Positions 48,535 to 60,560 of a DNA stretch of 64,000 nt are shown here, piece by piece. The stretch lies in assembly GCF_041146395.1 (NCBI RefSeq), contig NC_090995.1, forward strand, positions 11,572,501 through 11,636,500, in the 5' to 3' direction. Origin of the DNA: Eulemur rufifrons (taxonomy: Eukaryota > Chordata > Mammalia > Primates > Lemuridae). The notes below the pieces were generated by a model. It was not told the DNA's origin and did not search any database. It worked only from the letters and a program-made list of their open reading frames with translations. A program made the position numbers and the translations under genes. Each line of letters starts with the position of its first letter. The first letter of the stretch is position 1.

Positions 48535-48985
48535 AAGAGCTTTATTGAGATTATCAGTCACATACTATAGAATTCACCCATTTAAAGTGGACAATTCAAC
48601 GGTTTTCTAGTATATTCACAGATAAGTACGACCATCACACCATAGTCAGTTCTGGTACATTTTTATCCTCTCAAAAATAAATCCCCTACCTTTTGGCTCT
48701 CACCCTGCTAACCCCTTATGCCCCCATCCCAGCTCTAAGCAACCGCTATTCTGCTTTCTGTCCCTATAGATTTCCCTATTCTATACTTTCTTATGAATGG
48801 AATCATAATGCGTGATCTTTTATGATTGGCTTCTTTCACTTAGCACAATGCTTTCCAGCTTCATTCACGTTGTAGCGTGTATCAGTACTTCACCCCCTTT
48901 TATGGCTGAGTAATATTCCACTCTATGGATTTATCACATTCTGTTTATCCATTTACCTGTTGATGGACACTTGGGTTGTTGCCAT
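48535..48985 (-). mobile_element. L1M 3' remnant
   Basis: Plus strand: TATAGAATTCACCCATTTAA, TTCACAGATAAGTACGACCA, AAGCAACCGCTATTCTGCTT, TTCTTTCACTTAGCACAATG, TTATGGCTGAGTAATATTCC, TGTTGATGGACACTTGGGTT; reversed old L1 sequence. Confidence 0.85.
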
Positions 48986-50222
48986 TGTATTTTTTCACTT
49001 GATTGTGTCAATTCAGGTATTTTTGAAGGACTCAAAAGATTATATTAATTCTGATTTTCATACGTTTAAAACTTTTGCTTTTCGTATACTGAAGAATATA
49101 CTATCAACAAGGCACAGACTTGTAATTATAGGTTATTACCACAGTCGAAGTAATAGATCATACCGGTGAGCTGTAACAGAGGAGGAAGATACAGGTTTCT
49201 TCCCAGTTCTGGTACTCACAGTGTGACACTTGCTATGTTTTTCTTTCTCCCTGGGTCTTAATGATTCAATCCACAAAATGTGGGGGTAAAATAAAACACT
49301 GGTTTAACAATATTCCAAATCAGTGGAAAATTTACTTTCAATGAAATGTTAAGTGGAATCTTAATAGATAGTATAAATAAAAGGGTTTTTCAGTCATATA
49401 AATTTATTGTTTATAATTAACATTTATAACATTTCTTTAAAATTCAATCAATAAGCATAGAATTCATTAATATCAATGGAAACATTTGAAACCCAAGATT
49501 ATGGGTGACAGTGGCAATCTCTTATCCAGGTCAACATTCAGTTTGGTTCTATATTCTGTATCAACTTTAGAAAATTTTGATATTCAGAAGAATTACAAAG
49601 GATTTCTTAACAAATTAAATGAATACTTTAAAAGCTTGCCTTGCAATCTCATAATACTCTCCTATTAGACAAAGAGGGAAGGAGATGTATTCTTGGAAGC
49701 ATTATTTCCATTATGAGTGGCCTATACTAAAATACATCTCTTTAAAAGTAAATTTGAATCAAGCATTTGTAAAATCCCTGAAGTATGTCTCATAGGATAA
49801 AGTACGTAGACCAATCAACTACTGGAGTGTCCCTTCCAGGTTCACGAATTTGAAGATTCACATATACATCTTGCCCAGTCCCCCTGGGATTATTCCTGGG
49901 ATTCTGGACTGGCGGCACTATGTGTGGACACTGATTTGGAGAAGCTAACTGGGTCTATTCATTTTTCTTAAGGAAATGACAGATGGAAGAGGAGGAAAGG
50001 GAGAAAATAACACACTTAATGAAAATAACCCTCAACAAAAACACTTCTCAGCAGATAGAAATGATTCTGCTGAACCCAGGAGACCCAGAAATCTATGACA
50101 GAGGAGAGAAGAGGGTCTTTAAAAACAACAGGAACTTTGAAAAGATACATGCTCAGGCCCCCACAATCCTTGACCCTGGAGGTTCTGGCAAACCTCTACC
50201 AGTTGAGTGTGTATACTACATG

Positions 50223-50879
50223 TACAGAGGTCCCCATACCCACAGGGGACATGTTCCAAGACCCCAGTGGATGCCTGAAACCTTGGATACTACTAAATCC
50301 TATATATACTATGTTTTCTCCTATATATGCATACCTATGATAAAGTTTAATTTATGAATTAGGCATAGTAAGAAATTAACAACAACAAAATAGAACAAAT
50401 ATACAATATACCATAATAAAAGTTATGTAAATGTGGTCTCTTTCTAAATATCTTATTGTATTGTAGGTCTCAGCATACAATTTTTCTCCTTACATCGAGA
50501 ACTTCTACCTTTTCACATAACGAAAGCATTTTATAGCTTCTCTTTGGCATATCCAAATTGCCAGTTTCACTACTCTTGCACTTTGGGGCCATTATTAAGT
50601 AAAATAAGGGTTCCTTGAACATAAGAACTGGGATACCAAGATAGTCGATCATATAACCAAGATTGCTACTAAGTGTCTAATGGGTGGGTAGTGTGTCCAG
50701 CATGAAAATGTGGACAATTGCATGATTCACGTCCCCGGCAGGACGGCATGAGATTTCATCATGCTGTGCAATTTAAAACTTATGAACTGTTTATTTCTAG
50801 AGTTTTTCATTTAATATTTTCAGACCGCAGTTGTGCAGGGGTAACTGAAACCATGGATAAGGGGGGACTCTTTACTGTA
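50223..50879 (-). mobile_element. Tigger-type DNA transposon remnant with transposase N-terminus
   Basis: TACAGAGGTCCCCATACCCA begins one end and AAGGGGGGACTCTTTACTGT(A) the other, inverted ends of a Tc1/mariner Tigger-group element. On the minus strand, 50652-50470 reads MAPKCKSSETGNLDMPKRSY and KMLSLCEKVEVLDVRRK, the start of a pogo/Tigger (CENP-B-like) transposase helix-turn-helix. The rest of the transposase is absent. It is a partly deleted copy. Confidence 0.88.
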
Positions 50880-52194
50880 TAAACATAAGGAATCCTCTGC
50901 TAACGCACTGAGGTGGCGAGCTCAGCCCCTGGGCCTTTTTAAGTATTTTACATAGTGACTTACTAGTCATTTAGGGTTATGAATAGGGTAACCGTGTATG
51001 TTGTCATCCAAACTAGGACACCGTGAAGATAAAAGTAGCACAGTCACTAATTAGCCTGGAACGATAGCTGTAAACCGGATTGCTACCAGGCAAACTGGAG
51101 TATACGGTCACTTTGGTTAGGAACCTCCTCCTCCCTAACAGAAGATACGGCTAAAGAACAGACAATTTACAGACATGTATCATTAATCTAGTAAAATAGC
51201 AACACGTCTTCAATGAATCTTTACTATGTCAATTTTAATCTAGCTTATCAACTTTTTAAACTAAGCTTTCAAAGTTGTTCTAAAATGTAAACAGTCAGCC
51301 TAAGAAGCATCTAATACATTTATGGGAAAAACTCAGTTTCTCAGTTTGGGGTGCTGACTATATACAAAAGAGAATATAAAATAAATATGAGAATTGTCAT
51401 TGGTTTATTAAGTGTGAATTTGATTTAATACAATTTATTTTAACTGTATCAACATAAAAAATGTAGGCTTTACATCTTTGGAAATACATTTTGGTCATAG
51501 ATAAATATTATTGTGTCTTTAATTTTTGGCTCCATCTGCTGAATTTTTTTCCTTTAAATAATTTTTCTGTTTACATTGTTCTATTTCATATTTCTTAATA
51601 GACCAAGATCACAACTTTTGTCTTTTCTTCCTCTATTTAGTTCTATTCTTTTTAGCTTATTCTTCATATGCTGCGTTCTTAATACGATATTAACTACAAT
51701 ATTTTTAAAACTTACTATCAAATCTATAAACTGATCCAAAGCATTTTTCTTTACTCCAGTAATCATCCAATTCTCAGCCAAAGGTTTGGCATTCCACTTT
51801 GATACCACTGAGCACCTAGGGGCTGGGATCCCCTCTAGACCTACCAGCCAAAATGTTTTTGCTTCATATCTAAACTAATCTACATTTATACTATGCTACC
51901 CATAACTATTTATAGTTAGTAAAATGGGAAAATGCAAAACTAAATGAAAAACATCATCCATTAATATAATTCAACATATTCATGGAAGGAGCTTGGTTAT
52001 AAACGACATGGGATCTAAATTAAACCTCTAGGAGTCACTTAGATATGTGTCTAACAATAATGTTGGACAATTTACTATTTATCTTGACATTCACCCATTC
52101 GAATATAGGAGCTGATAGCAACGTCAGCTGGGGGAAACGGATGGAGGGGTTTAGTCTACCTTTCTGGGCTTCCATAATTTTTAAATGTACTCAC

Positions 52195-52317
52195 CCCCGC
52201 CGAAAGGTCCCCATATGACTCGGCGGATGGACTTCACCCAGTCTTCCATATCATTCTGGGTGCTCGCCATGAGGAGGTAGCTCTCATGATTTGCTGTCAT
52301 CCGATCTCGATCGCCTC
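52195..52317 (-). CDS. ARHGAP24: ARHGAP24 exon, end of the PH domain, with internal start codon
   Basis: 123 nt: GA completes a Gly codon, 40 codons, then G before donor GTGAGT; the acceptor reads TTTTTACAG. It encodes [20 protein letters not shown] then [20 protein letters not shown]. The [12 protein letters not shown] helix with its invariant Trp is the C-terminal helix of a PH domain, which binds phosphoinositides and places the GAP at the membrane. In the human long isoform this is about residue 90 to 130. The Met codon at 52298-52300 is the likely start of the 653-residue human variant; here it would give 654 residues with the downstream exons (106+208+133+74+122+1078+244 nt). Confidence 0.96.
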
Positions 52318-54029
52318 CTGTAAAAACAGGGTAACACATTCAGCTGAAGATTCACCCAAAGATTCCTCATCATCAGCCTCCAAGGGAATCCCCTAAACAC
52401 AGACTGTGCCTAATGCAGCCAGCGCTAGGTTCTACCCAACGAATTGGAAATATTCACCATGATTTCTAAATGGAACAAACAAACAAACAAAAAATCTGCT
52501 TAAAAAGGAAAAGCTCTTATGTTTCCAAGAGAAAGCTGGAGAGCAAATATTCCCCGAACAAAGCCTGGGTTTTTTGTCCTAGCAACAATCTGTAGGCCTG
52601 CATTAACTTATAATCCAATCTATTCACACGGAGCTGCTGAATAGGGAGAAACAGCAAAAACACAAAGAAAGACGGAGAAGGTGGAAAGTGGTCCACAGAG
52701 CTTGGATTTTCCTTTGAACAAGCGCTGAACCATCTGAGCACTGCTCCATGCACACACAGTGAAGCCACCAGGACATCGTGGCTGAACATGGGAGTTCTAG
52801 GAAATGGTAAAGAGCCACACACAACACCTTTGACCCAGAGTTCTTCCTTTGGCCTGTGTTCTGGAAGAGAAACCTTTTCCCACCTAGATCAAAACTTCAA
52901 GAGGGCAAACAAAGAGGGGGTGGTGGGAAAAAAAGAAGACACATGCCTGGCCAGCCACAAAGGCCAAATCAACACCCAAGATGGCGCCCACACATGAGAA
53001 TGAGCTTCAGGAAACCACTGCAGCATCTCCATGCAAAATATTGACGCTTTCTCTAATATTTTTTCCCCAAAGAACAACCCACACACTTTAAAACCTTTAT
53101 AATCTTTAACATCAACTTTGAAGCGCTAGACTCACAAAGCACAGAACTTAATTTCTTAGAAGTCTTTTATAGTGCATTTAAGTTTCCCTGGTGACTTAAC
53201 TTTCCCACTTACAAAACAGGGATAACCGTATCTGACCTTGAAAGAGGTCTTGAGGCAGGGTTTTGCTATACCTTTTAGTTTTAAAAGAATATTTCGAAGA
53301 CAAGTATCAGCAACTGCACTGCTTCGCCCTCTTTGAAAATAATTAGTTGTGCTCACAGAAGAAATAATTAAGGAAATGGAATAGTAAGGATTTAACCGAA
53401 CTCTGATAATCTGTTAATATTATACTAACTTCTAAAGTGCTCAAATATGTATCAACACTTAATCTTCACTAAGTGTTGTAATCATGATGCCTTGGGTTGA
53501 ATTAATTCATACTCAGGTGTTTTGTTTGGTTAAGCCATTGTTTGTTTGTTTGTAAGTGGCTCCAAATACCTTTATGAGGAGCTTGCAGGTTTCAAGGTAC
53601 AACAGGCAGGACCCACGGCTCTCTGTGGCTCTCTATTCTTTCACACTCAATCTAACTCACACACAGCTCTGCAAGCTACAGGTATTTGAGTTTGTGACCT
53701 CTGCTTTCTATGCAAATGCCCTAGATTGAGAAAGACAACTATTCTAGCATTGATGTAAATTTATGGAACAGGTGAAAGGTCAGAGAAGTGCAGTAACTTT
53801 AAGCCCGTCCAGTTGAGCAACTAGAATTGGTGTTTTAAATTTTAATACAACTAGATGAGAGCAGGGGGAGGGGTCAAGAGACCACAGGAAATTGATTTCC
53901 TAATGTTGACAAATCTCTCCAAAGGAAACAAAACTGGCCTTCTGAAGTTATGGAGAACATTTCACTATTGGGAAATAATGATCTTTTTACACCTGCACGT
54001 CCGCCCCAGGTCAACCATCACTTTAAGCA

Positions 54030-54260
54030 ACGTGCATCTGAGAAAGCTGAGGTTCAGGAGTCAAAGAAACCCTGTGAGAAGCACAATTTTATCTTGTATT
54101 AGCTGTGTGACCTCTAGGGAATTACATAACTCCTGGAAACTGAGTGTCCTTAATCATACTTTAGAAATAATAACTACATAGTCGATTTTTGTGAGTATTA
54201 AACAAAATAAAGTAAATAAAAATACCAGCACTGTGTTAGGCTAAAATAGAATCTTTGTAA
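54030..54260 (+). mobile_element. MIR SINE remnant
   Basis: Sense-oriented MIR order: AGTCAAAGAAACCC near the promoter end, TTAGCTGTGTGACCTCTAGG, AACTCCTGGAAACTGAGTGT, AATAATAACTACATAGTCGA, CCAGCACTGTGTTAGGC. Opposite orientation to ARHGAP24. Confidence 0.7.
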
Positions 54261-55129
54261 ATATTAATTCCATCCATGTAACTGCCTTCCACTCTTACCA
54301 ATGCAAAAAGAACATATTACATTAAATCGACCTCAGAGATACTATGTCTAATAAATGCTTGGGAATAATCAGTCAATAGTAACAGGGATTTTTTTAAATG
54401 TTATCTTTCTGTGACACATATATATATACACACACAAATAATAATGCACACTACAATTATATCCTGCACATGTATGTAGACACACCACACAATATGCATA
54501 TGCATGGCTGTATGACATTTATACATGGCAGAAGTAACTACATGGCCAAATAAAAAGATGCTTCCTTTGGCATGGCACAGCACTGAAAAGTATTAAGAAT
54601 TCTGTATTCTGATCCACTTATACCACGGGACTGAGCCAAAGGAAATTATCACTGGAAATCAGAATATTATAATTATTGTCTTTGCCTGAAGGATGCTTAG
54701 CGATTCAGATGGCAATACCCTGCTGTGTCACTCCAGGCTTAGTAATGACAGTGAGTGACAGCCACTACACTTTGCGGCAGAGGAAAAAGAGAATGATAAG
54801 CGCAACTGGCCATCATCCCCTGACTTTTCATTTGATTCTTTATCTCTGCCAGTGCTACTCTGTGTCTGCCCCTGAATCCCATTTAGACTGCCAATCACAG
54901 ATGTGAAATCCCACGGATACAGACCTTCATTTCTCAGTGGAATAGCAAGAGAAGGGGGGAAGATCTAGAACATCTTTTTCTGTGAATCTTGGTGGAAATA
55001 CACATGCAATACTAAGAATGTGACTAAAACAATTATACAGATTTATATAGATAGGAACTAGATACTCTGTATTAAAAATAGGTGATTTCTAACTGAAAAC
55101 ATCTATTCTAGCGCATAACCCCTCAGTTC

Positions 55130-55690
55130 TAAGAGATACCTCAAAGAACTGAAAGCAGAACTACCATTTGATCCAGCAATCCCACTATTGGATATTTACC
55201 CAAAGGAAAAAAAGACATTCTATAAAAAAGACATCTACACTAGAATGTTTGTAGCAACACAATTCACAATCGCAAAGATGTAGAAACAACCCAAGTGCCC
55301 ATCAATACATGAGTGGATTAATAAAATGTGGTACGTGTATACCATGGAGTTCTACTCAGCCATCAAAAAGGTGAACGACCTATTGTATTATCTGGGTGGA
55401 ACTGGAGCCCATTCTTCTAAGAGAAGTATCACAAGAATGGAAAAACAAGCACCACATGTACTCACCATCAAATTGGCACTAACTGATCAATACTTATGTG
55501 CACATATGGAAGTAACATTCACTGGGTGTAGGGTAGGTGGGTGGGGAGTGAAGGGGATGGGTATATTCACACCTAATGGGTGTGGTGCATGCCGTCTGGG
55601 GGATGGGCTCCCTTGTAGCTCTGACTTGGGTGGTGAAAAGGCAATTTATGTAACCAAAGTGTTTGTACCCTCGTAAAATTAAATTAAAAG
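55130..55690 (+). mobile_element. L1 3' end, lemur-type, 5'-truncated
   Basis: CTACCATTTGATCCAGCAAT, CAACCCAAGTGCCCATCAAT, TACCATGGAGTTCTACTCAG (C-terminal ORF2), then a lemur-type 3' UTR (TGGGTGTGGTGCATGCCGTC and TTTGTACCCTCGTAAAATTA) with A-rich end. It is 5'-truncated near 55130. Confidence 0.85.
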
Positions 55691-55989
55691 GGAGGTTAGA
55701 GAAATCTATGTTAAAGAAAAGGCACAGTTAATTCCCTCCCAAAATGTAAATATACATTAACCATATAAAAACTTTAACACTTTTTATAATTACAAAGTAA
55801 TAAATTAAAAGATGATATTTTGATAAACAAATTTGAAAAGAATTCTTATTTTTTAAGAGAAATATTTGAAATGGCTTGCCAAGATATACATGCTCATTGC
55901 TTATAGAAGTATGGATAATATGCCTTATAATATAGCCACCAAAATAGGATTTTGAAGTATATTAATAAGTTTGTATTACACAAAAGTAA

Positions 55990-56200
55990 ATATACAAGTT
56001 TTATATGTGATACTATCTCAATTTTTATGAGTAGAAAATCAGAAAAATAAGATACTAGATTGAAATATGCAATAATTTTAACAAGGGTTATCTCTGAAAG
56101 CTAGGATTGGGATTTTTTTTTTTTTTTGCTCTCCTTTTGGACTTTTCTGTATTTTCTGGATGTTCAACTATGTGTTGTTTTAAAACACATGCATTATTCC
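55990..56200 (+). mobile_element. Old L1M-like 3' remnant, tentative
   Basis: GGTTATCTCTGAAAGCTAGG and GACTTTTCTGTATTTTCTGG after a T-rich run resemble the 'ggttatctctggg...ttcctgtattttcc' part of old L1 3' ends. Confidence 0.35.
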
Positions 56201-57659
56201 AAACGCTCCACCATGGATCATTTTGTTATCAGGGAAAAAAAAGAATTATTGTAAAGAACAAATGATAGGAATTGTACGGTGATGAAGGAACTAAATAATA
56301 AAAAGCCAAGGTGAGCTGGAAGGTAATTACCACCAACCTCAGTGCTGCTTAAGATTGCTTACTTTGAATTCTCATTAATTTACCTATAACCTCTTCTCTC
56401 TCTTTCCTCGGATACTGATCACCGAGTGCATTCTCAATGGAAGATTCGGGACAGGAGACTGGTGTTGCTCAAAGTCCAGACTGTAGCATGTAACTAGGAC
56501 TTTCTCAGTGACAAAAGGCACTGCTACCATTACGTGCATTACCCTTCTAAAAATTATACTTTAGGAAACATTTTACTAAACTTATTGTGCGGAAACTTCC
56601 AAAAACACTCACTAAAGTGCACTTCTGCCATCTTTCTTTGGAGAAAAATAATTCTAAGCTGTCAATAAAATTGTGAGCTAAAAACAAGAACCATTTTTCA
56701 GAAGTGATGTATTTATAGGTGCATCATCCCCAGTTAACAAACTTCTAAAGACATGCAGTGAATTATTTGTTTGTATTTAAATTTTAAAACAAGTTGTACA
56801 AAGGAAACTTCGATCACAGACGTTTGAATTAGTTTTCAAGACAAGTTCACAGTATAGACCTGGGGACATTTCAGTGAACACTTCAGATGCTGTTAATAAT
56901 TCCAAGGGTGAAATGTTTCCTCATTCCCAATTGCAAATCATGTCAAAACTAGACTATTGTGCATCCATTTTATTATTGGTTACAGAAAAGTATTTTAATG
57001 TTCTAAGTAAATAATTTTCACCCATAGACCTGCAAGTCCTTACTTTTCTTTTAAGCATTACTTTCTTCAAAATTTAGTTTGAGTCTTTATTGGTAGTGAA
57101 ACCCTAATGATAAATTGCAAGAGTTACAGTAAATTCTGAAGCATATCAGTGGAAAATCACTGAGAGAGGAAAGTATTTGTTCCCTTTTATGGAGACTGAT
57201 GCTTGGAAAACAACCCAAGTTATTATGTGAAGCTCAAACAACAAATTATAGGCTGCTATGGATACTGTCACTTCTTAATAAATAACAACAACAAAAATAA
57301 CAACATAGCACATGATTCACAAAATAAAGGCAGAGAACAAATTGGCCTCACATTCAATATTACATTTAAGGTTTTCATAGATAGAGATTTTGTTACCTGA
57401 AAATTGAGTTTTGATGTGATTTGCCAATTGATTTTTTCCAAGCATCTTCCCCCAAAGATTAACTTAGAAAATATAAGAAGTGCATTTTGTCCACAAAAAG
57501 TTGTGTTCCTCTACGATAAGATACTTGAATATTTTAAAACCCCTAAACCAGAAAATGAGAATTAATTAAAATCTCAGTAGCAGGAAATATCATCCCATTT
57601 TTGTTGGTACCACACAACAAACACATTACTAAATGTTACTTGCGCTGTAATAAAATTAA

Positions 57660-57701
57660 TTCTGTGACACATTCTGTCACACAAATTAGTTCTGTCACAC
57701 A
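57660..57701 (+). repeat. Short 12-bp repeat TTCTGTSACACA
   Basis: TTCTGTGACACA (57660-57671) and TTCTGTCACACA (57672-57683) are adjacent, and a third copy TTCTGTCACACA lies at 57690-57701 after AATTAG. Confidence 0.9.
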
Positions 57702-58094
57702 TTTTAATTTTGTGACATTTTATAATTACTGCTTTATTTCTTATACCCCGTACTAGGTCATAATCTTTTGTAAGAAGGAATCATTATCATATAGGTAGCT
57801 CATAGTTAAGCTCAAAGTAGCTATAAATGAATACTCATTGGCCAATTATAGATTTATTGGTATTTATTAATTATGATAGGTTTCTAAGAATTAAGTTTAG
57901 AAATGATTTGTTGGGAGTCTGTCTCCTTGGTTACCGGTATATAAAGAACTGACCTAAGAATTCTATGTTGTACAAGTTACTTCTATCTTTCCTTTCCTCT
58001 AACTTCACTATAAAAGTGTTCAAAATGTGAACATTAGAGTAAAAGCGCTGCCTTGATCAAACTGCAGATACAGATATGCGCTTACAAAGAAGTA

Positions 58095-58300
58095 TCGAAA
58101 AGTGGCTAAGAGTCAGGGAGCTCAGACTCTCTGGGTTCAAAATAGTCATTTTCTAGCTGTGAAATTGGTCACTTTTAACTGAGTGTATTGATGGCACCTT
58201 CCTCATAGCATTATTATGAATTAACTGAATGAATAATTAAAATACTTTGAATAGTGCTTGGGACATAGGATGCTCTGCTGTTATTATCATTGCCATGTAT
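58095..58300 (+). mobile_element. MIR SINE remnant
   Basis: Sense order: GTGGCTAAGAGTCAGGGAGC, CTCTGGGTTCAAAATAG (tRNA-derived box), TTCTAGCTGTGAAATTGGTC, GGCACCTTCCTCATAGCATT, ATAGTGCTTGGGACATAGGA. Confidence 0.85.
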
Positions 58301-59338
58301 AAGAATTTTGATCTTAAATTTTTTCAATAAATTGTTTATAAATTGAATCCTTTAAAATGCAGGAAGGAAGCTTACTGTCAGACAAATGTTATTCTGAGTA
58401 TATTTGTAAAGAAAAACTCCTTTAATAAAAAAGCAATTATTGGTTTATTTTTCGAGTAAATAATGATTTTCATATTGGTCATGTTTTTACCAGTAAAATT
58501 GTGATACATTTACTTTTCAATGATTAATGAAACTTAAAAAAATCTAAAATAGGCTAAGTTTATATTTCCACTAATTTTCATATTTCTTGGACTCATTCTT
58601 TCAAAAAGCACACTATTTGTGCTGAGAATGTCAAAGATAAAAATGATATTTATTGTGTTCTGAGTATCTGTTTCCCAGATTGCAGTGGGATGTCAACAGG
58701 ATGTCAGTTCAAGTCCAACAATGTATTTTGACTTTCGCTTTTGTCAGAAGCTCAGAATCCAGTCACCTCCCCCTCAGCATCTAATTAAATTCTTCTGATT
58801 GGAACTTCTGGGAAATAAAGATAGAACATTTTGTGGTCAGAGCCAAAGTAGCTAGAATTTCTGTTCTACTCTAATTTAGCTTGGTTCACGTTAGAAGACC
58901 AATGAATTCAAAATATCTGATGGATATCAGATAAGGGGAAGTACAATCAGTGGCATGTGTATTCAGATCAATGTTACTCCAATGATGATATAGACCGGAG
59001 TCAAAAGAGAAAGCAAATCCTCATGCAATCATCTATGACTTGTGGCAAATGGAATACCATTTATAGCCAAAGCAGCAAGGTAGGGAGTTTGTTGACTTGC
59101 ATGAATATAAAATTAAAAAACTTTTTTTCTAGCAGGAGGTCTCTTAATTACAAATGATGACTTGAATATTAAAGAAAACTGGTGAGGAGTATAGGAATTC
59201 CTAATGGTCTTGGAAGTTAAAAATAGGAAGCTCCCAAGAACTTGACGAAGGGAGAAAAGATCTCTCGTTTAGGAGAAGAAATGTGGAGTTACATTGAACT
59301 TTATACTCCCTAAAAACATGGTGATAAACTTGCCATGG

Positions 59339-59540
59339 CAGTGTTTGTCAAAGTGTGATGAAAGTTTTAGTGTGTATGTCCAAGAGGACAGAAAATAGCC
59401 TTCTGGGAACTTGTTAGAAATGGGAACTCTTGAGCCCCACCCCAGACCAACAGAATCCAACTGACAATGGGACCCAGTAATCTGTGTTTTAGGATGCCTG
59501 CCAGGTGATTCGGATGCATCGTAAAGTTTGAGACCATTAT
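59339..59540 (+). mobile_element. MER5A-type hAT-Charlie DNA transposon
   Basis: CAGTGTTTGTCAAAGTGTGA start, GGGAACTTGTTAGAAATGGG, CCCACCCCAGACCAACAGAA, CAGTAATCTGTGTTTTAGGA, CAGGTGATTCGGATGCATCG, and the end GTAAAGTTTGAGACCATT, close to the inverted-repeat ends of this family (CAGTGGTTCTCAAA and its complement). Confidence 0.9.
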
Positions 59541-60129
59541 TCTTGCAAGAGAACTTGCTGTAGCAGGTAGAGGCTATAAATTTTAGAATTCATGTATTTC
59601 AACCACACTCATCCTATTAGCTTGTATCCATGTCTTACTCTTTCAGTGACAGCCAGTTCGGCCAGAAAGTACTAAGGCTTTAAAGCTATGGATCATATAA
59701 CTTACCTAATTGCTTATTTGAATTGTAAATGATTAATACTTTGCAACTAGTTGTGCAAGGACACGCCATTCAAGTTGGGATTAATGAGTCTGGCAAATTT
59801 GGGAGCCTCATGCATTAAAGATACCATCCTTTCATCAAAGCAAACATGAAGGTGTTTCTTTTGCATTTCAATACAGAATCATTGTGCCTCTTTCCCTGAT
59901 GCCCAGAGTTTGGTGAGTTAAACAAAACACTCAATTTGGAGAGACATGCCACTTTTGAAGATCTACACTAAAATGCTGAAAAATCCATTTTAAAATTCCT
60001 TCAGATCTCACTCATTTCATTATTTTTTGAATATTACAAATCTGCAAGATTAGTAAGATCAGTTGGGAACTGCAGGGTGATTTACAGTTTACAAATTGCT
60101 TTTACGTCCCTTGGTTCATTTAGTTTTTA

Positions 60130-60560
60130 CAGTAACCCTGGGAGGTAAGGCCAAGCATTCATTCATGTATCCAACACATTTATTGAACACCTGTTGGGCA
60201 GTCACTATGCTAGTTCTGTGGATACAGCAGTGAACAAAACAAAGGCTGGAGTTTAGGGGTAAGGTCTGGACTGAAGATGTAGACTTGGAAGTTAACGTGA
60301 TGATATTTAAAGACAGAGCTGAATGAGATCCCCAGGAAATATGGTAGTTAGGACGAAGACAATTTAATAAAGTAAGAAGAAAAACGGGAGAGGCTGGTGA
60401 AAAAAGTCACTGGGGCATCAAATACTGTTGAGAGGTCAAGTAAGATGAGGACACAGTGAGCACAGACCAGTGGATTTGGGATAACATAGGTCACTGGATT
60501 AGGGGACATGTAGATCATTGGATTAGGCAACATGGACGTTATTGACAACCTTGCAAGAGC
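60130..60560 (-). mobile_element. L2 LINE 3' remnant
   Basis: Plus strand: GCATTCATTCATGTATCCAA, CATTTATTGAACACCTGTTG, GTGGATACAGCAGTGAACAA, then a more variable section and the GGTCAAGTAAGATGAGGACA region. Ends in a segment that is triplicated (see the separate entry). Confidence 0.7.
60471..60542 (+). repeat. Exact-period 24-bp tandem triplication inside the L2-like remnant
   Basis: Three 24-bp units: TGGATTTGGGATAACATAGG(TCAC) 60471-60494, TGGATTAGGGGACATGTAGA(TCAT) 60495-60518, TGGATTAGGCAACATGGACG(TTAT) 60519-60542. They differ by substitutions only. Confidence 0.9.

Larger units (their letters stand above)
45197..52194 (-). other. ARHGAP24: ARHGAP24 intron between the PH exon and the alternative first exon
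   Basis: For the long isoforms this is part of an 18.2-kb intron (33981-52194) that skips the alternative first exon. It holds the CpG-rich block, a (GT)n run, an Alu, an L1, and a Tigger copy. 47490-48530, 48990-50220 and 50880-52190 show no exon; the first contains a possible further MIR-like remnant. Confidence 0.85.

Noticed and set aside
57660..57701. Repeat with spacer as a CRISPR-like array
   Set aside because: Three 12-bp units with a 6-bp gap in a primate intron; a simple local duplication.
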